A stretch of DNA of 64,000 bases from Rappaport israeli (GCF_001888055.1 NZ_LXHZ01000027.1:53921-117920), one strand, 5' to 3'; numbered from the stretch's first letter, positions 39,371-49,689 are shown. Translations and numbers: made by a program. Notes: a model not told the origin generated them from the sequence alone.

Positions 39371-40490
39371 ATGGCTTTTGAAATAATGGATGAACAAGAA
39401 AACACCTCAAAGGTGCTGATTAAGGTAATTGGTGTAGGTGGGGGTGGCTGTAATGCGGTACGCCAAATGACTGATTTTAATTTAGATGGCATTGAACTAA
39501 TTTGTGCTAATACGGATATGCAGGTGCTACAAAAAAGCCCTATTCAAAATAAATTGCAACTTGGCGTGCAAACTACGCGTGGTTTGGGGGCAGGTTCAAA
39601 GCCTGAGATTGGGCGTCAGGCGGCTGAAGAGGATAGAGACCGCATTGAAGAGGTATTACGCGGCGCGGATATGGCATTTATTGCTGCAGGGATGGGCGGC
39701 GGTACAGGCACAGGCGCTGCACCTGTGATTTCTTCTATTGCGCGCAAATTAGGCATTTTGACGGTGGCAATTGTTACTAAGCCGTTTACCTTTGAAGGAA
39801 CGCAACGGATGCGTAAGGCAGAAAAAAGGCATTGAAATGCTTAAAAAAAGAGGTGGATTGCTTAATTATTATTCCTAATGACAGAATTTCAGCGGTGATG
39901 GGGGAGGAGGCGACGCTTCTAGGCTCATTTGCAGCGGTGGATAATGTGCTTAAAAATGGGGTAAAAAGTTTGGCAGATATTATTCAGCGCGCTGGTTTGA
40001 TTAATACTGATTTGGAAGATGTTAAAACCATTATGTCAGAACGCGGTATTGCCATGATGGGGACGGGTGAAGCTGAGGGTGAAAATCGGGCGCAGGTGGC
40101 GGTTGATCGCGCAATTTCTTCGCCTTTGTTGGAAAATATTGATTTATCGCGTGCGCGTGGATTGTTGGTTAATGTCAGCGCGAATTCTAATTTTAAACAA
40201 TCTGAATATCTTGATATTGGTTCATTTGTGGAGAATTTGATTGATACTGAGCGTGCGCATGTAAAAATTGGGGTGTTTCTCGATGATGATTTAGATGATG
40301 TGTTGCGCGTAACAGTATTGGCAACAGGGCTTGAAGAGGATGAAGAGCAAGTTGATGATGCCTATGTGGATGTGATGAGCGATTTTGCAGCAGTTAAAAA
40401 AGAGCCTCATCAGTCTCTTCTAAGGAGAAAAAGGAAGAACCTTCTAGTGGGATTGATATTGCAAGTATTTTGCGTCGTCGTACGCGCTAG
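39371..40490 (+). CDS. ftsZ: Cell division GTPase FtsZ (three single-base errors)
   Basis: Tubulin homologue that forms the Z ring. About 373 residues after repair. The GTP-binding signature [10 protein letters not shown] is intact, with [14 protein letters not shown] at the N terminus. Removing one A from AAAAAA (39822-39827) and one A from AAAAAAA (39843-39849) gives [21 protein letters not shown], matching the family. Near 40413-40420 one base is missing; the corrected tail reads [21 protein letters not shown] and ends at TAG 40488-40490. That tail ends in the conserved C-terminal peptide that FtsA binds, here with an unusually basic end. Confidence 0.93.
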
Positions 40491-40507
40491 TATGGATGGC
40501 GTTCATT

Positions 40508-41443
40508 ATGATAAATCGTCAGTGTACTCTTAAATCAGCTGTGCGTAGCTCAGGCATTGGGCTGCATTCGGGTAAGCGTGTGGATATTGCGCTTTTGCCT
40601 GCGCCTGCGAATCATGGGGTGGTTTTTCGGCGTGTGGATTTGTCTCCTGTGGTGGAGTTTGTTGCACAGGCAGATTTGGTACGCGATACGAAATTATGTA
40701 CGGCGTTATCTCAAGAGGGTGTGCGGGTTGCAACGATTGAGCATTTGATGTCGGCATTGGCAGGTTTGGGGATTGATAATGTGGTGGTGGAGCTTAATGC
40801 GCCCGAAGTGCCAATTATGGATGGTTCATCTGCGCCATTTGTCTATTTGATTCAAAAAGCAGGGATTAAAGCGCAAGATGTTGCTAAGCGCTTTATCAAG
40901 GTTACTGAGCCAGTTGAGGTACGTGAAGGGGATAAGTGGGCGCGTTTGGTGCCTTATAATGGATATCGCTTGGATTTTTCTATTGATTTTGATCATCCTG
41001 TATTTAGACATCGCAGTAAGCATTTGCGCTTGGAGTTTAGTAGTGGGGATTATGTGCGCCATATTGCACGCGCGCGGACGTTTGGATTTTTGCGCGATAT
41101 TGAGTTTTTACAAAGTCAGGGTTTGGCTTTGGGTGGAAGTCTGGATAATGCGGTGGTGGTCGATGATTTTCGCGTGATGAATGAAAATGGTCTGCGTTAT
41201 GATGATGAGTTTGTGCGCCATAAAACGCTCGATGCTATTGGGGATTTGTATTTATTAGGGGCGCCGTTATTGGGTTGGTATCAGGGGTATAAATCAGGGC
41301 ATGATTTGAATAATAAGCTGTGTTTGGCGCTTTTGGCTAAGCATCATTGCTGGCAATATACGACGTTGGATGTTCTAAAAGATGAGGCGTGGATTATTCT
41401 TGCCCATCTGATTTGTCTTTGTTTTCTCATTTTGCCTAATTAG
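40508..41443 (+). CDS. lpxC: UDP-3-O-acyl-N-acetylglucosamine deacetylase LpxC
   Basis: Committed step of lipid A synthesis; zinc deacetylase. ATG 40508 has GGATGG upstream and gives INRQCTLKSAVRSSGIGLHSGK, aligning with E. coli. Zinc ligands are visible: His79 in TIEHLMSALAGLGIDN, and the later HKTLDAIGDL His and Asp. SGHDLNNK carries the catalytic His. The last 17 residues are unusually hydrophobic; adding one G near 41389-41391 would give a hydrophilic end (GVDYSCPSDLSLFSHFA) closing at 41439, so a 3'-end error is possible. Last gene of the dcw cluster; outer membrane with LPS implied. Confidence 0.94.
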   Translation: MINRQCTLKSAVRSSGIGLHSGKRVDIALLPAPANHGVVFRRVDLSPVVEFVAQADLVRDTKLCTALSQEGVRVATIEHLMSALAGLGIDNVVVELNAPEVPIMDGSSAPFVYLIQKAGIKAQDVAKRFIKVTEPVEVREGDKWARLVPYNGYRLDFSIDFDHPVFRHRSKHLRLEFSSGDYVRHIARARTFGFLRDIEFLQSQGLALGGSLDNAVVVDDFRVMNENGLRYDDEFVRHKTLDAIGDLYLLGAPLLGWYQGYKSGHDLNNKLCLALLAKHHCWQYTTLDVLKDEAWIILAHLICLCFLILPN

Positions 41444-41471
41444 GTTTTTCTTTTTATTGAAATAATAGGTT

Positions 41472-42572
41472 ATGGAACTAAATCTTATTTATCAACGCTT
41501 AGATGATTTATTGTCGCGGGTGCAGGCGCTTAGGGGGTATCTTTGACTTTGAGCTGAAGTCAGAGCGCTTGGCAGAGGTTAATCGTGAGCTAGAGCAACC
41601 TGATGTGTGGAATAATCCTGAAATGGCAGCACGGCTTAATCAGGAGCGCGCAGCTTTGGCGGCTGTGGTGGAGGGACTGGTTGAGTTAGATGAGGGGTTG
41701 AGCGATAGCGTGAGTTGATAGAACTTGCGGAATTAGAAGAGGATGAATCGACGGTTAATGTGGTTTTGCAGGATGTGGGACGCTATGAAAAACAAGTAGA
41801 AGACTTGGAATTTCGTCGAATGTTTGATGGTGAGCTCGATGAAAATAATGCGTTTTTAGATATTCAATCAGGTTCTGGGGGAACTGAGGCTCAGGATTGG
41901 GCTTCAATGTTGTTAAGAATGTATTTGCGCTGGGGTGAGAGTAAGGGATTTGCAACGGAGATTGTGGAGGAATCTCCCGGTGATGTGGCGGGGATTAAGT
42001 CGGCAACGGTGCATTTTAGTGGCGAATTCGCTTTTGGTTGGTTGCGCACAGAGATTGGGGTACATCGTTTGGTGCGTAAGTCTCCGTTTGATAGTGGTAA
42101 TCGTCGGCATACGTCCTTTGCGGCTGTGTTTGTTTCGCCTGAGATTGATGATAATGTGGATATTGAGATTAATCCTGCGGATTTGCGCATTGATGTTTAT
42201 CGCGCTTCTGGGGCTGGGGGTCAGCATGTAAACCGTACGGAATCCGCGGTACGCATTACGCATCAACCTTCTGGAATTGTGGTGCAATCACAAAATAGTC
42301 GCTCACAGCATCAAAATAAAGATACTTGTATGAAACAGTTGCGCGCCAAATTATATGAATTAGAAATGAATAAGCGTAATGCTGAAAGTCAGGCGTTGGA
42401 AGATAGTAAGGCTGATATTGGATGGGGCAGCCAGATTCGTTCGTATGTGTTGGATTCACAGCGTATTAAGGATTTGCGCACTGGGGTGGAAACCAGTAAT
42501 ACGCAGGCGGTGTTAGACGGGGATTTGGATATGTTTTTACAAGAAAGTTTAAAACAAGGTGTGAAGGTATGA
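41472..42572 (+). CDS. prfB: Peptide chain release factor 2, with programmed +1 frameshift (plus one probable sequence error)
   Basis: Releases nascent chains at UGA and UAA. ATG 41472 opens a 24-codon leader frame ending CTT TGA at 41541-41546; a +1 shift continues as [22 protein letters not shown]. This is the classical autoregulatory recoding of RF2. A second break at about 41710 is not programmed: one base is missing between LDEGLSDSV and [11 protein letters not shown]. After that the SPF-type tripeptide region and the catalytic [17 protein letters not shown] follow normally. About 366 residues. lysS starts within the stop codon (ATGA). Confidence 0.94.
41532..41547 (+). promoter_or_regulatory. 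RF2 programmed +1 frameshift site
   Basis: AGGGGGTATCTTTGAC: an internal Shine-Dalgarno-like AGGGGG, three-base spacer TAT, slippery CTT and the in-frame UGA followed by C. This is the same arrangement as in E. coli prfB. Low RF2 slows termination at the weak UGAC and lets the ribosome slip +1 into the main frame, so RF2 sets its own level. Confidence 0.96.
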
Positions 42573-44103
42573 GTGAAAAGCCAGTAGATACGACAATAGA
42601 TGGGGCTGAGGTTGAAGCGCTAGAAGAGAATAAATTAATTGCTGAGCGTCGCCAGAAGTTGCACCAGTTACGTGCAGAACGTGCGGTGGCTTTTCCTAAT
42701 CAAGTTCTGCCAACGCATTCTTGCGCGCAAATTCATGCACAATTTGCCCAAGAGACTGATGCTCAGACGTTAGAAGATGCTGGACGTTTTACTTTGGCGG
42801 GGCGTATGTTGGCTAAGCGGGTAATGGGTAAGGCAAGTTTTGCGCAAATTCAAGATGGTAGCGGTGAGCGGATGCAGCTTTATATTGCGCGTGATGCGTT
42901 GCAGGAAAGGCGTTATGCGCAGTTTAAGACATGGGATAGAGGCGATATCATTGAGGCTACGGGGTCGTTATTTCGCACCAAAACAGGAGAGTTGTCTCTT
43001 AAGGTAGAGGCTTTGGATTTGGTTACAAAGTCATTGCGTCCTTTGCCCGAGAAGTTCCATGGTTTAACTGACCAAGAGGCGCGCTATCGTAGGCGCTATG
43101 TCGATTTGATGATTAATGCGCAAAGTCGTGAGGTGTTTGTTATTCGTTCAAAGGTGATTAGTTACATTCGCCAGTTTTTTGAGCGTCGCGATTTTTTAGA
43201 GGTGGAGACGCCGATGATGCATCCAATTCCTGGTGGGGCAACGGCTAGACCTTTTATAACGCATCACAATGCGCTGGATATGCCTTTATTCTTGCGTATT
43301 GCGCCTGAACTTTATTTGAAGCGCTTGGTGGTGGGTGGCTTGGAACGCGTGTTTGAAATTAATAGGAATTTTCGTAATGAGGGAATTTCTACACGGCATA
43401 ATCCTGAATTTACGATGCTGGAGTTCTACCAAGCTTACGCCAATTATCAGATGCTGATGGATTTATCTGAGGAGCTTTTGGGTGGGTTGGCGCAAACGGT
43501 ATTGGGTAGTACGCAAATAGAGTATCAAGGCAGATGTTAGATTTTGGTCGTCCTTTTGCACGCTTGACACTGTTGGAATCTATTGCGCAATATGCGCCTC
43601 AATATGCAGATTGCATGCAAGATAAGATGCGTTTAATTGAGGTGTTGAAATCTCAGTTTGGCTTAAAAATCAATGGTGTGCCAGAGATAGGAATGTTGCA
43701 GACGATGCTTTTTGAAGAGGCGGTAGAGCATTTGCTTATTCAGCCAACCTTTATTACAGATTATCCTGCGGTGGTTTCGCCATTATCGCGTCGGCGTGAT
43801 GATTACCCTGAAATTGCTGAACGCTTTGAGTTGTTTATTGGTGGTCGTGAAATTGCAAATGGTTTTTCAGAATTAAATGACCCTGAAGACCAAGCGGAGC
43901 GTTTTCAAGTGCAAGCTGCGGCTAAGAATGCAGGCGATGATGAAGCGATGCATTATGATAGTGATTATATTTGCGCCTTAGAATATGGTATGCCTCCAAC
44001 GGCTGGTGAGGGGATTGGCATTGACCGTTTGGTTATGCTTTTAACAAATAGTGCCTCTATTCGTGATGTGTTGTTATTCCCACTATTGAGAAATGAGTCC
44101 TAA
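42569..44103 (+). CDS. lysS: Lysyl-tRNA synthetase, class II (frameshifted)
   Basis: Charges tRNA-Lys. About 511 residues after repair. N-terminal OB-fold anticodon domain ([20 protein letters not shown]), class II motif 2 [20 protein letters not shown] and motif 3 [15 protein letters not shown] are all present. One base, probably G, is missing at about 43529-43531; restoring it gives [16 protein letters not shown], matching the family's TLDFGKPFEKL. Coupled to prfB by an ATGA overlap, the usual prfB-lysS pair. Confidence 0.93.
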
Positions 44104-44112
44104 GGGGTTGAT

Positions 44113-45023
44113 ATGATGTTTGTAAAAAATTACTGGGCGGTTTGGGTGTGGCTTTTTTAGTCAGTGGCAGTGCGCATGCGGAAAAATTTAATTTACCGCC
44201 TAAACCAATTAATGTGGTGGGTGCGGTGAAATTAATTGAGGCTAAGGAGGAGGATTCGTTAGCAGATTTAGCACTGGAATATGGTATTGGCTATGAGGCG
44301 ATGATTAATGCTAATCCTAATGTGGATGAATGGTATCCAAAAGAAGGTACGAAGATTTTAATTCCATCGCGCTATATTTTGCCAGATGTGGCGCATGAGG
44401 GGATTGTGCTGAATTTGCCTGAGATGCGTTTATATTATTTCCCGCCTGATGAGGAGGTGGTGTATGTGTATGCAGTAGGAATCGGTCGAGAGGATTGGGC
44501 AACGCCTTTGGGAGTGCAGAAAATTACTGAAAAAGTTAAAAATCCTACTTGGACACCGCCAGCTTCTATTCGTGCAGAGCATGCCGCAAATGGCGACCCT
44601 TTGCCTGCGGTAGTGCAAGCTGGGCCAGATAATCCATTAGGGCGTTTTAAAATGCGCTTAACCAATCCAAGTTATTTGATTCATGGCACAAATAAACCTG
44701 CTGGTGTGGGTATGCGAGTTTCGCATGGCTGTGTGCGGATGTATGACGAGGGGATTGAAGAATTATTCTCTCTTGCGCCTATGGGAACACAGGTGAATAT
44801 TATCAATCAGCCGATGAAGGTAGGTTGGTATGGAGATGGGTTATATTTAGAATTTCATCCACCTTTAGAAGAGTTTCAGGTGAGTGTGGAGGAAAGTGTG
44901 CGTATGGCGCGTGATACGGTGCAAGAGCAGTTGCAAGGTAGCGGCTATCAGGTGAGCAATGATTTAATTGATGCGGTGGTCTATGAGGCAAGTGGTATGC
45001 CTATTGAGGTAGCGTATCATTAG
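44113..45023 (+). CDS. L,D-transpeptidase, ErfK/YbiS family (frameshifted signal peptide)
   Basis: Exported YkuD-domain enzyme that forms 3-3 peptidoglycan cross-links or attaches Braun-type lipoprotein. One A is missing from AAAAAA at 44124-44129; restoring it gives a full signal peptide (FVKKLLGGLGVAFLVSGSAHA). Then a LysM-like segment (DLALEYGIGYEAMINANPNV), and the catalytic domain with YLIHGTNKP and SHGCVRMYDE, where the Cys at about residue 206 is the nucleophile. About 303 residues. AGGGG at 44103-44107 supports ATG 44113 or 44116. A strong terminator follows. Confidence 0.9.
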
Positions 45024-45040
45024 TTTGTTTTTCTTTGTAG

Positions 45041-45079
45041 ATAAAAATAAAGCCATCTTCATGATGGCTTTATTTTTAT
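45041..45079. terminator. Bidirectional terminator, 17-bp perfect stem
   Basis: Left arm 45041-45057 and right arm 45063-45079 are perfect complements (17 base pairs, 5-base loop TTCAT). The GC core GCCATC/GATGGC is flanked by A-rich and T-rich arms, so both strands give a stem followed by a T-run. It sits between the convergent L,D-transpeptidase and DUF465 genes and can serve both. Confidence 0.92.
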
Positions 45080-45091
45080 AGAACGGTCAAT

Positions 45092-45325
45092 TTAGCTTTG
45101 TTTGCGTTTGCCATCTTCTTTGCGCAAAATTTGATAGAGTTCGTCTTTAATGTGTAATTTTTTGCGCTTTTTTTGTTCAATTTCATCTTCACGACTAGCG
45201 CTAACAGGGTCGCTTTCTAGGCGAATAATTTCATCGTCTAGGTCGTTGTGCTCATTAAATAAGCGTGCGAAGTGATTGTCGCTTTGTTTAAGTTCGGAGA
45301 TGAGGTCGCGATATTCAGGAAACAT
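45092..45325 (-). CDS. YdcH family (DUF465) small protein
   Basis: A 77-residue highly charged helical protein matching the YdcH/DUF465 pattern: FARLFNEHNDLDDEIIRLE, then EDEIEQKKRKKLHIKDELYQIL. It is probably a two-helix hairpin or coiled coil in the cytoplasm; the molecular function of the family is unknown. It is a single gene between glnA (same strand, upstream) and the bidirectional terminator. Confidence 0.85.
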   Translation of the reverse strand: MFPEYRDLISELKQSDNHFARLFNEHNDLDDEIIRLESDPVSASREDEIEQKKRKKLHIKDELYQILRKEDGKRKQS

Positions 45326-45416
45326 AATTAACTCCTTTTGTGGTGAATGAAAAATCTATTTTAGCCCAAAATTCGATGAGTTTATAGCAAGGAATACACC
45401 GATTTTGGGCGAGAAT

Positions 45417-46822
45417 TTAGCAGCTGTAATAAAGTTCAAATTCAAGTGGGTGGACTTGTAGACGCATGCGTTCAACCTCAGCGCGTTTGATGGCGATATA
45501 GGCGTCGATGAGGTCTTGGCTAAAGACTTCTCCTGCTTTTAAGAAGTCTTGGTCAGCCTCAAGGGCATCCAGCGCTTGCTCTAGGGAGAAGGCAACTTGT
45601 GGAATGCCACTGGCTTCTTCTGGTGGAAGGTCGTATAGGTCTTTATCCATGGCTTCACCAGGGTGGATTTTATGTTTGATGCCATCTAGTCCTGCCATGA
45701 GGAGGGCTGCAAAACAGAGGTAAGGGTTGGCTGTGGAGTCGGGGAAGCGTACCTCTATGCGTCGTCCTTTGGGGTTGAAAATATACGGGATGCGAATGGA
45801 GGCGGAGCGGTTGCGCGCGGAATAAGCAAGCATTACAGGCGCTTCAAAATGTGGGACGAGGCGTTTGTAGCTGTTAATCGATGGATTGGTAAAGGCGTTT
45901 AGCGCGCGGGCATGTTTGATGATGCCTCCAATGTAATAAAGGGCGATATCAGAGAGTCCGCCGTAGCCATCGCCACTAAAGAGATTATGCCCTTCTTTGC
46001 TCAGTGACATATGAACGTGCATGCCTGAGCCGTTGTCCCCCACAATGGGTTTGGGCATGAAAGTGGCTGTTTTACCATAGGCTTCAGCAACATTACGGAT
46101 GACGTATTTAAGTTGTTGTACTTCATCTGCTTTGCGGGTTAGTGTATTGAATCTGGTTCCGATTTCGCATTGTGCTGTGGCTACTTCGTGATGATGCACT
46201 TCAACGGTTTGTCCAATTTCTTCTAATACTAGGCACATGTCAGCGCGTAGGTCGTTAAGGCTGTCGATAGGAGGGATAGGGGAATAACCGCCTTTTTGTG
46301 CGGGATGATGTCCGCTTTTGCGTTCATCGATAAGTGTGTTGCTGTTCCAATGCCCTTCGTTGCTATAAATTTCAAATGAGGCTTTGTGTGAGCTGGTTTG
46401 ATAGGTCATGCTGTCAAAAATGAAGTATTCATTTTCTGGCCCAAAAAAAGCGCTATCCGCAATTCCTGTTGACTTGAGGTAGGCTTCAGCGCGTTTGGCG
46501 AGTGAGCGGGGGTCGCGACTATAGCTTGTAGGGTATCAGGTTCGATAATGTTGCAGGTGATGATGAGGGTTTTGTGGTCGCTAAATGGGTCGATGTAGGC
46601 GGTTTGCGGGTCGGGCATTAAAATCATGTCGCTGTTGTGAATGCCTTTCCAGCCAATGATGGAGGAGCCGTCAAACATTTTACCTTCTTCAAAAAAATCT
46701 TCGTCAATGCTGTTGGCTGGATAGGTGAAGTGGTGTTCTTTGCCGTTGGTGTCGGTAAAGCGCATATCGACAAAGCGTATTTCCTCTTCTTCGAGACGTT
46801 TTAAAATGACGTTGATGTCCAT
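45417..46822 (-). CDS. glnA: Glutamine synthetase, type I (frameshifted)
   Basis: Makes glutamine from glutamate, ammonia and ATP. About 469 residues after repair. N terminus has [15 protein letters not shown] and the Asp50-type loop FDGSSIIGW. Next, after adding one base at about 46520-46523, [21 protein letters not shown] and [11 protein letters not shown] with metal-binding Glu residues. Later come [10 protein letters not shown] and [21 protein letters not shown] holds the adenylylation Tyr, which falls at residue 397 as in E. coli, so GlnE-type control is expected. I looked for a sigma-54 -24/-12 element upstream and did not find one. Confidence 0.94.
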
Positions 46823-46925
46823 GATGGTTCCTTGATGAATATGTGTGAAAAATAGGCGCTATTGTGCTTGAATTTTAGGCGATAAACAATGCAAAAGCGC
46901 AACTTTATCGTGAGCGCGAAGCATT

Positions 46926-48045
46926 TTAAAAGGCTAATTGTCCGTCGCCTAAAGGCTCTTTTCCAGCAATTTGTGCGATAACGTGTCCTGTGCGGATAAG
47001 ATGATTGCGCGCAAGGGCATATACGATGCCACTGGTGGGCGCAGATAGGGGGGTTGGGGGGTGATTGGGGGTCGTCAATGGAGATGAGTTCAGCGATAAT
47101 ATCGTGTTGTTTGACGTGTTCACCTGCTTTGATATGGAAGTTGAGTAGTCCACTATGTGGGGCGCTAATTCTTGCTACGCCAGAGAGTGGTGTGCCAATG
47201 GGGTGAGAGATATGGTCATGGTATTGGGTGGTGGGGTTAGGGGCAATGCTGCCGATGATTTGCAAAAAGTTAAAGAGATTTTGTGCATCTTGATAAGCGT
47301 ATTTAGCGTTGATGTCGCGTTCTCCGCGTAGTTCAATTGTGCTGGCAAAAGTGGCATTTGGAAGATTAAGATTGAGTTGTTTGGATAAGCGCCACCATGG
47401 GCAGGCGTTGGCGTAGTCAAATGCCATGCCAGCTGGGTCTTCTTCTAGAAGCAGCACGCTGGCATTGAGGCTTTTGGCGAGTTGCTCTCCAAGGGATTGG
47501 TGGCGTTGATTGACAAAGGCATGAACGCAAGCTTGCGCGTCGCAGTGAACGTCTAGGACGTAATCCGCATCATGCGAGAGGGTTTGGAGAGTTTTGCGCA
47601 GATGTTCGCTTTCTAATGTCGGGTGCCAATCATTTAGAGCTTGTTTAAACGCTTGGCGGATTTGTGAGATTTGCTCATTTGTTGAAGCTTGGGCAAGCTT
47701 TTGTGGGTCAAGATAGGGGACGGCATGTGTGGCAAGGTCGAAAAATCCACGATTGAAATTGCCACTATAATCAAAATCAAAACGCCCGAGCTGATAACCA
47801 CCTAAAAATTGTCGCATCCCTAACGGATTGGCAAAGGGTATGATAATAATTTCCCCATAAATACGCGCTTTTTCAAGCATATTATGCAGATGATGAAGCA
47901 TAAAAATTCCTGGCCATTCGTCAGCGTGCAATGCGGCTTGGATATACACTTTAGGGCCGTGGCGATGCTGTTGATAGCGCCAAATGCTAAGCTCACTGGT
48001 TGTACCAGGAGAGCCGCTAGGAATAGTGAGCGTTTGTTTATGCAT
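46926..48045 (-). CDS. Succinylglutamate desuccinylase/aspartoacylase family protein (frameshifted)
   Basis: Zinc hydrolase of the M14-related AstE/AspA family, about 373 residues after repair. YIQAALHADEWPG provides the His and Glu zinc ligands, VLDVHCDA the third ligand, and IIIIPFANPLGMRQF is the conserved strand with its Asn. The C-terminal domain (HSGLLNFHIKAGEHVKQHDIIAEL, in two strands) is a biotinyl/lipoyl-like barrel. One C too many at 47048-47053 breaks the frame; removing it gives PLSAPTSGIVYALARNHLIRTG and a stop at 46926. The substrate is unknown; this subgroup removes acyl groups from amino acids or similar amides. Confidence 0.83.
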
Positions 48046-48107
48046 GAGTTATCCTTAGGTTGAATTAAGCGCTACAATAGCCAACTTTTAGCATAGGATG
48101 AGAATTT

Positions 48108-49508
48108 ATGACTGATACTCGTTTTGCGCCCAGTCCTACGGGTGATTTACATATTGGCGGTGTGCGCACGGCATTATACTGCTGGTTGCAGGCAAAAAAA
48201 ACTCATGGCAATTTCCGTCTTCGGATTGAAGATACCGACCAACAACGCTCTACTCAAGCCTCAACGCAGGTTATTTTAGATGGCTTAGCGTGGCTTGGTT
48301 TGCATCATGATGGGGAGGTGATTTATCAAAGTCAGCGCTTTACGCATTATCAGCAAATTATCGCCAAAATGATTGAACAGGGATTGGCTTATCATTGCTG
48401 GTGTAGCGCTGAAGAATTAGAAGCGATGCGAGAAGCACAAAAAGCGCGCGGCGAAAAACCACGTTATAACGGTAAATATCGTAATGGCGGCACACCTGTA
48501 GAAGGGGTTAATCCTGTAGTGCGATTTAAAAATCCATTATCAGGCGTGGTAACATTTGAGGACAAAGTGCGAGGCACTATTACTATTAGCAATAATGAGT
48601 TAGATGATTTTATTATTCAACGTAGCGATGGTAGCCCAACCTATAATTTTTGCGTGGTAATTGATGATGCTGAGCAAGGCATTGATTTAGTCATTCGTGG
48701 TGACGACCATATTAACAATACACCCAAACAAATTAATTTATATCAAGCACTAGGCTATGAAATCCCCGAGTTTGCTCATGTACCAATGATTTTAGGAGAT
48801 GATGGGAAACGCTTATCAAAACGCCATGGCGCAACCAATGTATTAGATTATCGCAATGAAGGCTACTTGCCACAGGCCATATTAAACTATTTAGTCCGCT
48901 TAGGATGGTCACATGGCGATCAGGAAATTTTCAGCTTGGAAGAAATGATTGATTATTTTTCTATTAAAGACGTACACAGCGCTGCAGCAACCTTTAACAC
49001 CGAAAAATTGCGTTGGCTCAATCAGCATTATTTAAAAGAAAGTAGCCCAGAAATACTCATTGAACCCCTGATGCAACAGTTTAGAATGCTAGACATTCAA
49101 ATTAAGCATGAAAAAGCCAAACAAGCCCTAATACACTACCAAGAGCGCGCCAAAACATTAAAAGAAATGGCTGAAAATATGCGCTGGATTGCACAAGCGC
49201 CACAGCATTATCCAGAAAAAGCAGTCAAAAAAGCTTTTAAAGGTGCAGAGAGTAGTCAAATCCTAGATGATATGGCAAATGAATTTGCACAAATGACAGA
49301 ATTTGAAGCAGATAGTATTCATAAAATCATAGAGCAATATGTTGAAGCAAATAATCTTGGTTTTGGAAAAGTTGGACAACCTTTGCGTTTGGCTATCACA
49401 GGTGGCGCACCATCACCTGATTTGCATATTAGTTTAGCGCTTTTAGAAAAAAACGAAGTAATTAAGCGCCTAAATAATGCTATTGCTTATATAGAAAGCA
49501 TGAAATAA
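48108..49508 (+). CDS. gltX: Glutamyl-tRNA synthetase
   Basis: Class I synthetase charging tRNA-Glu, 466 residues. HIGH-type motif in FAPSPTGDLHIGGVRTALY, and KMSKS-type motif in DGKRLSKRHGATNV. The zinc-site region is CWCSAEELEAMREAQKARG, with Cys residues retained. The C-terminal helical anticodon domain ends LRLAITGGAPSPDLH. Divergent from the aspartoacylase-like gene. tRNA-Ala and two tRNA-Glu genes follow about 100 bases downstream on the same strand, a neighbourhood known from other gammaproteobacteria. Codon use is A-rich, unlike the dcw genes on the same strand. Confidence 0.96.
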   Translation: MTDTRFAPSPTGDLHIGGVRTALYCWLQAKKTHGNFRLRIEDTDQQRSTQASTQVILDGLAWLGLHHDGEVIYQSQRFTHYQQIIAKMIEQGLAYHCWCSAEELEAMREAQKARGEKPRYNGKYRNGGTPVEGVNPVVRFKNPLSGVVTFEDKVRGTITISNNELDDFIIQRSDGSPTYNFCVVIDDAEQGIDLVIRGDDHINNTPKQINLYQALGYEIPEFAHVPMILGDDGKRLSKRHGATNVLDYRNEGYLPQAILNYLVRLGWSHGDQEIFSLEEMIDYFSIKDVHSAAATFNTEKLRWLNQHYLKESSPEILIEPLMQQFRMLDIQIKHEKAKQALIHYQERAKTLKEMAENMRWIAQAPQHYPEKAVKKAFKGAESSQILDDMANEFAQMTEFEADSIHKIIEQYVEANNLGFGKVGQPLRLAITGGAPSPDLHISLALLEKNEVIKRLNNAIAYIESMK

Positions 49509-49562
49509 ATGTTATCAAAACAATGAATTGTAAATTTCGTTATGAAAAAAACACACCAATAG

Positions 49563-49590
49563 TTGACAGGGTGCGCGCTTCTGTTAGAAT
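49563..49590 (+). promoter_or_regulatory. Strong sigma-70 promoter of the tRNA operon
   Basis: Consensus TTGACA (49563-49568), a 16-base spacer and TAGAAT (49585-49590), followed by the GC-rich GACGCGCC. A GC-rich discriminator next to the -10 box is the hallmark of ppGpp/DksA-repressed stable RNA promoters. The first tRNA begins 24 bases after the -10. Confidence 0.85.
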
Positions 49591-49613
49591 GACGCGCCTT
49601 GCACTACGGTGTA

Positions 49614-49689
49614 GGGGCTATAGCTCAGCTGGGAGAGCGCCTGCATGGCATGCAGGAGGTCAGCGGTTCGATCCCGCTTAGCTCCACCA
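49614..49689 (+). tRNA. tRNA-Ala (anticodon GGC)
   Basis: 76 bases, beginning GGGGCTATAGCTCAGC and ending GCTCCACCA with CCA encoded. The anticodon stem CCTGC/GCAGG encloses the 7-base loop ATGGCAT, giving anticodon GGC. The T loop is GGTTCGATCCC. Acceptor arms GGGGCTA/TAGCTCC pair with one G-U. First gene of the tRNA operon. Confidence 0.97.

Noticed and set aside
26389-40420. Split ftsI, murG and ftsZ as divided genes or regulated recoding
   Set aside because: The breaks are at different homopolymers, lack internal Shine-Dalgarno plus slippery stop signals, and go in both directions (+1 and -1), so one-base sequence errors are simpler.
46823-46925. Possible sigma-54 promoter upstream of glnA
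   Set aside because: TTGCGC followed by TTGCA-like bases is present, but the essential GG of the -24 element is missing.
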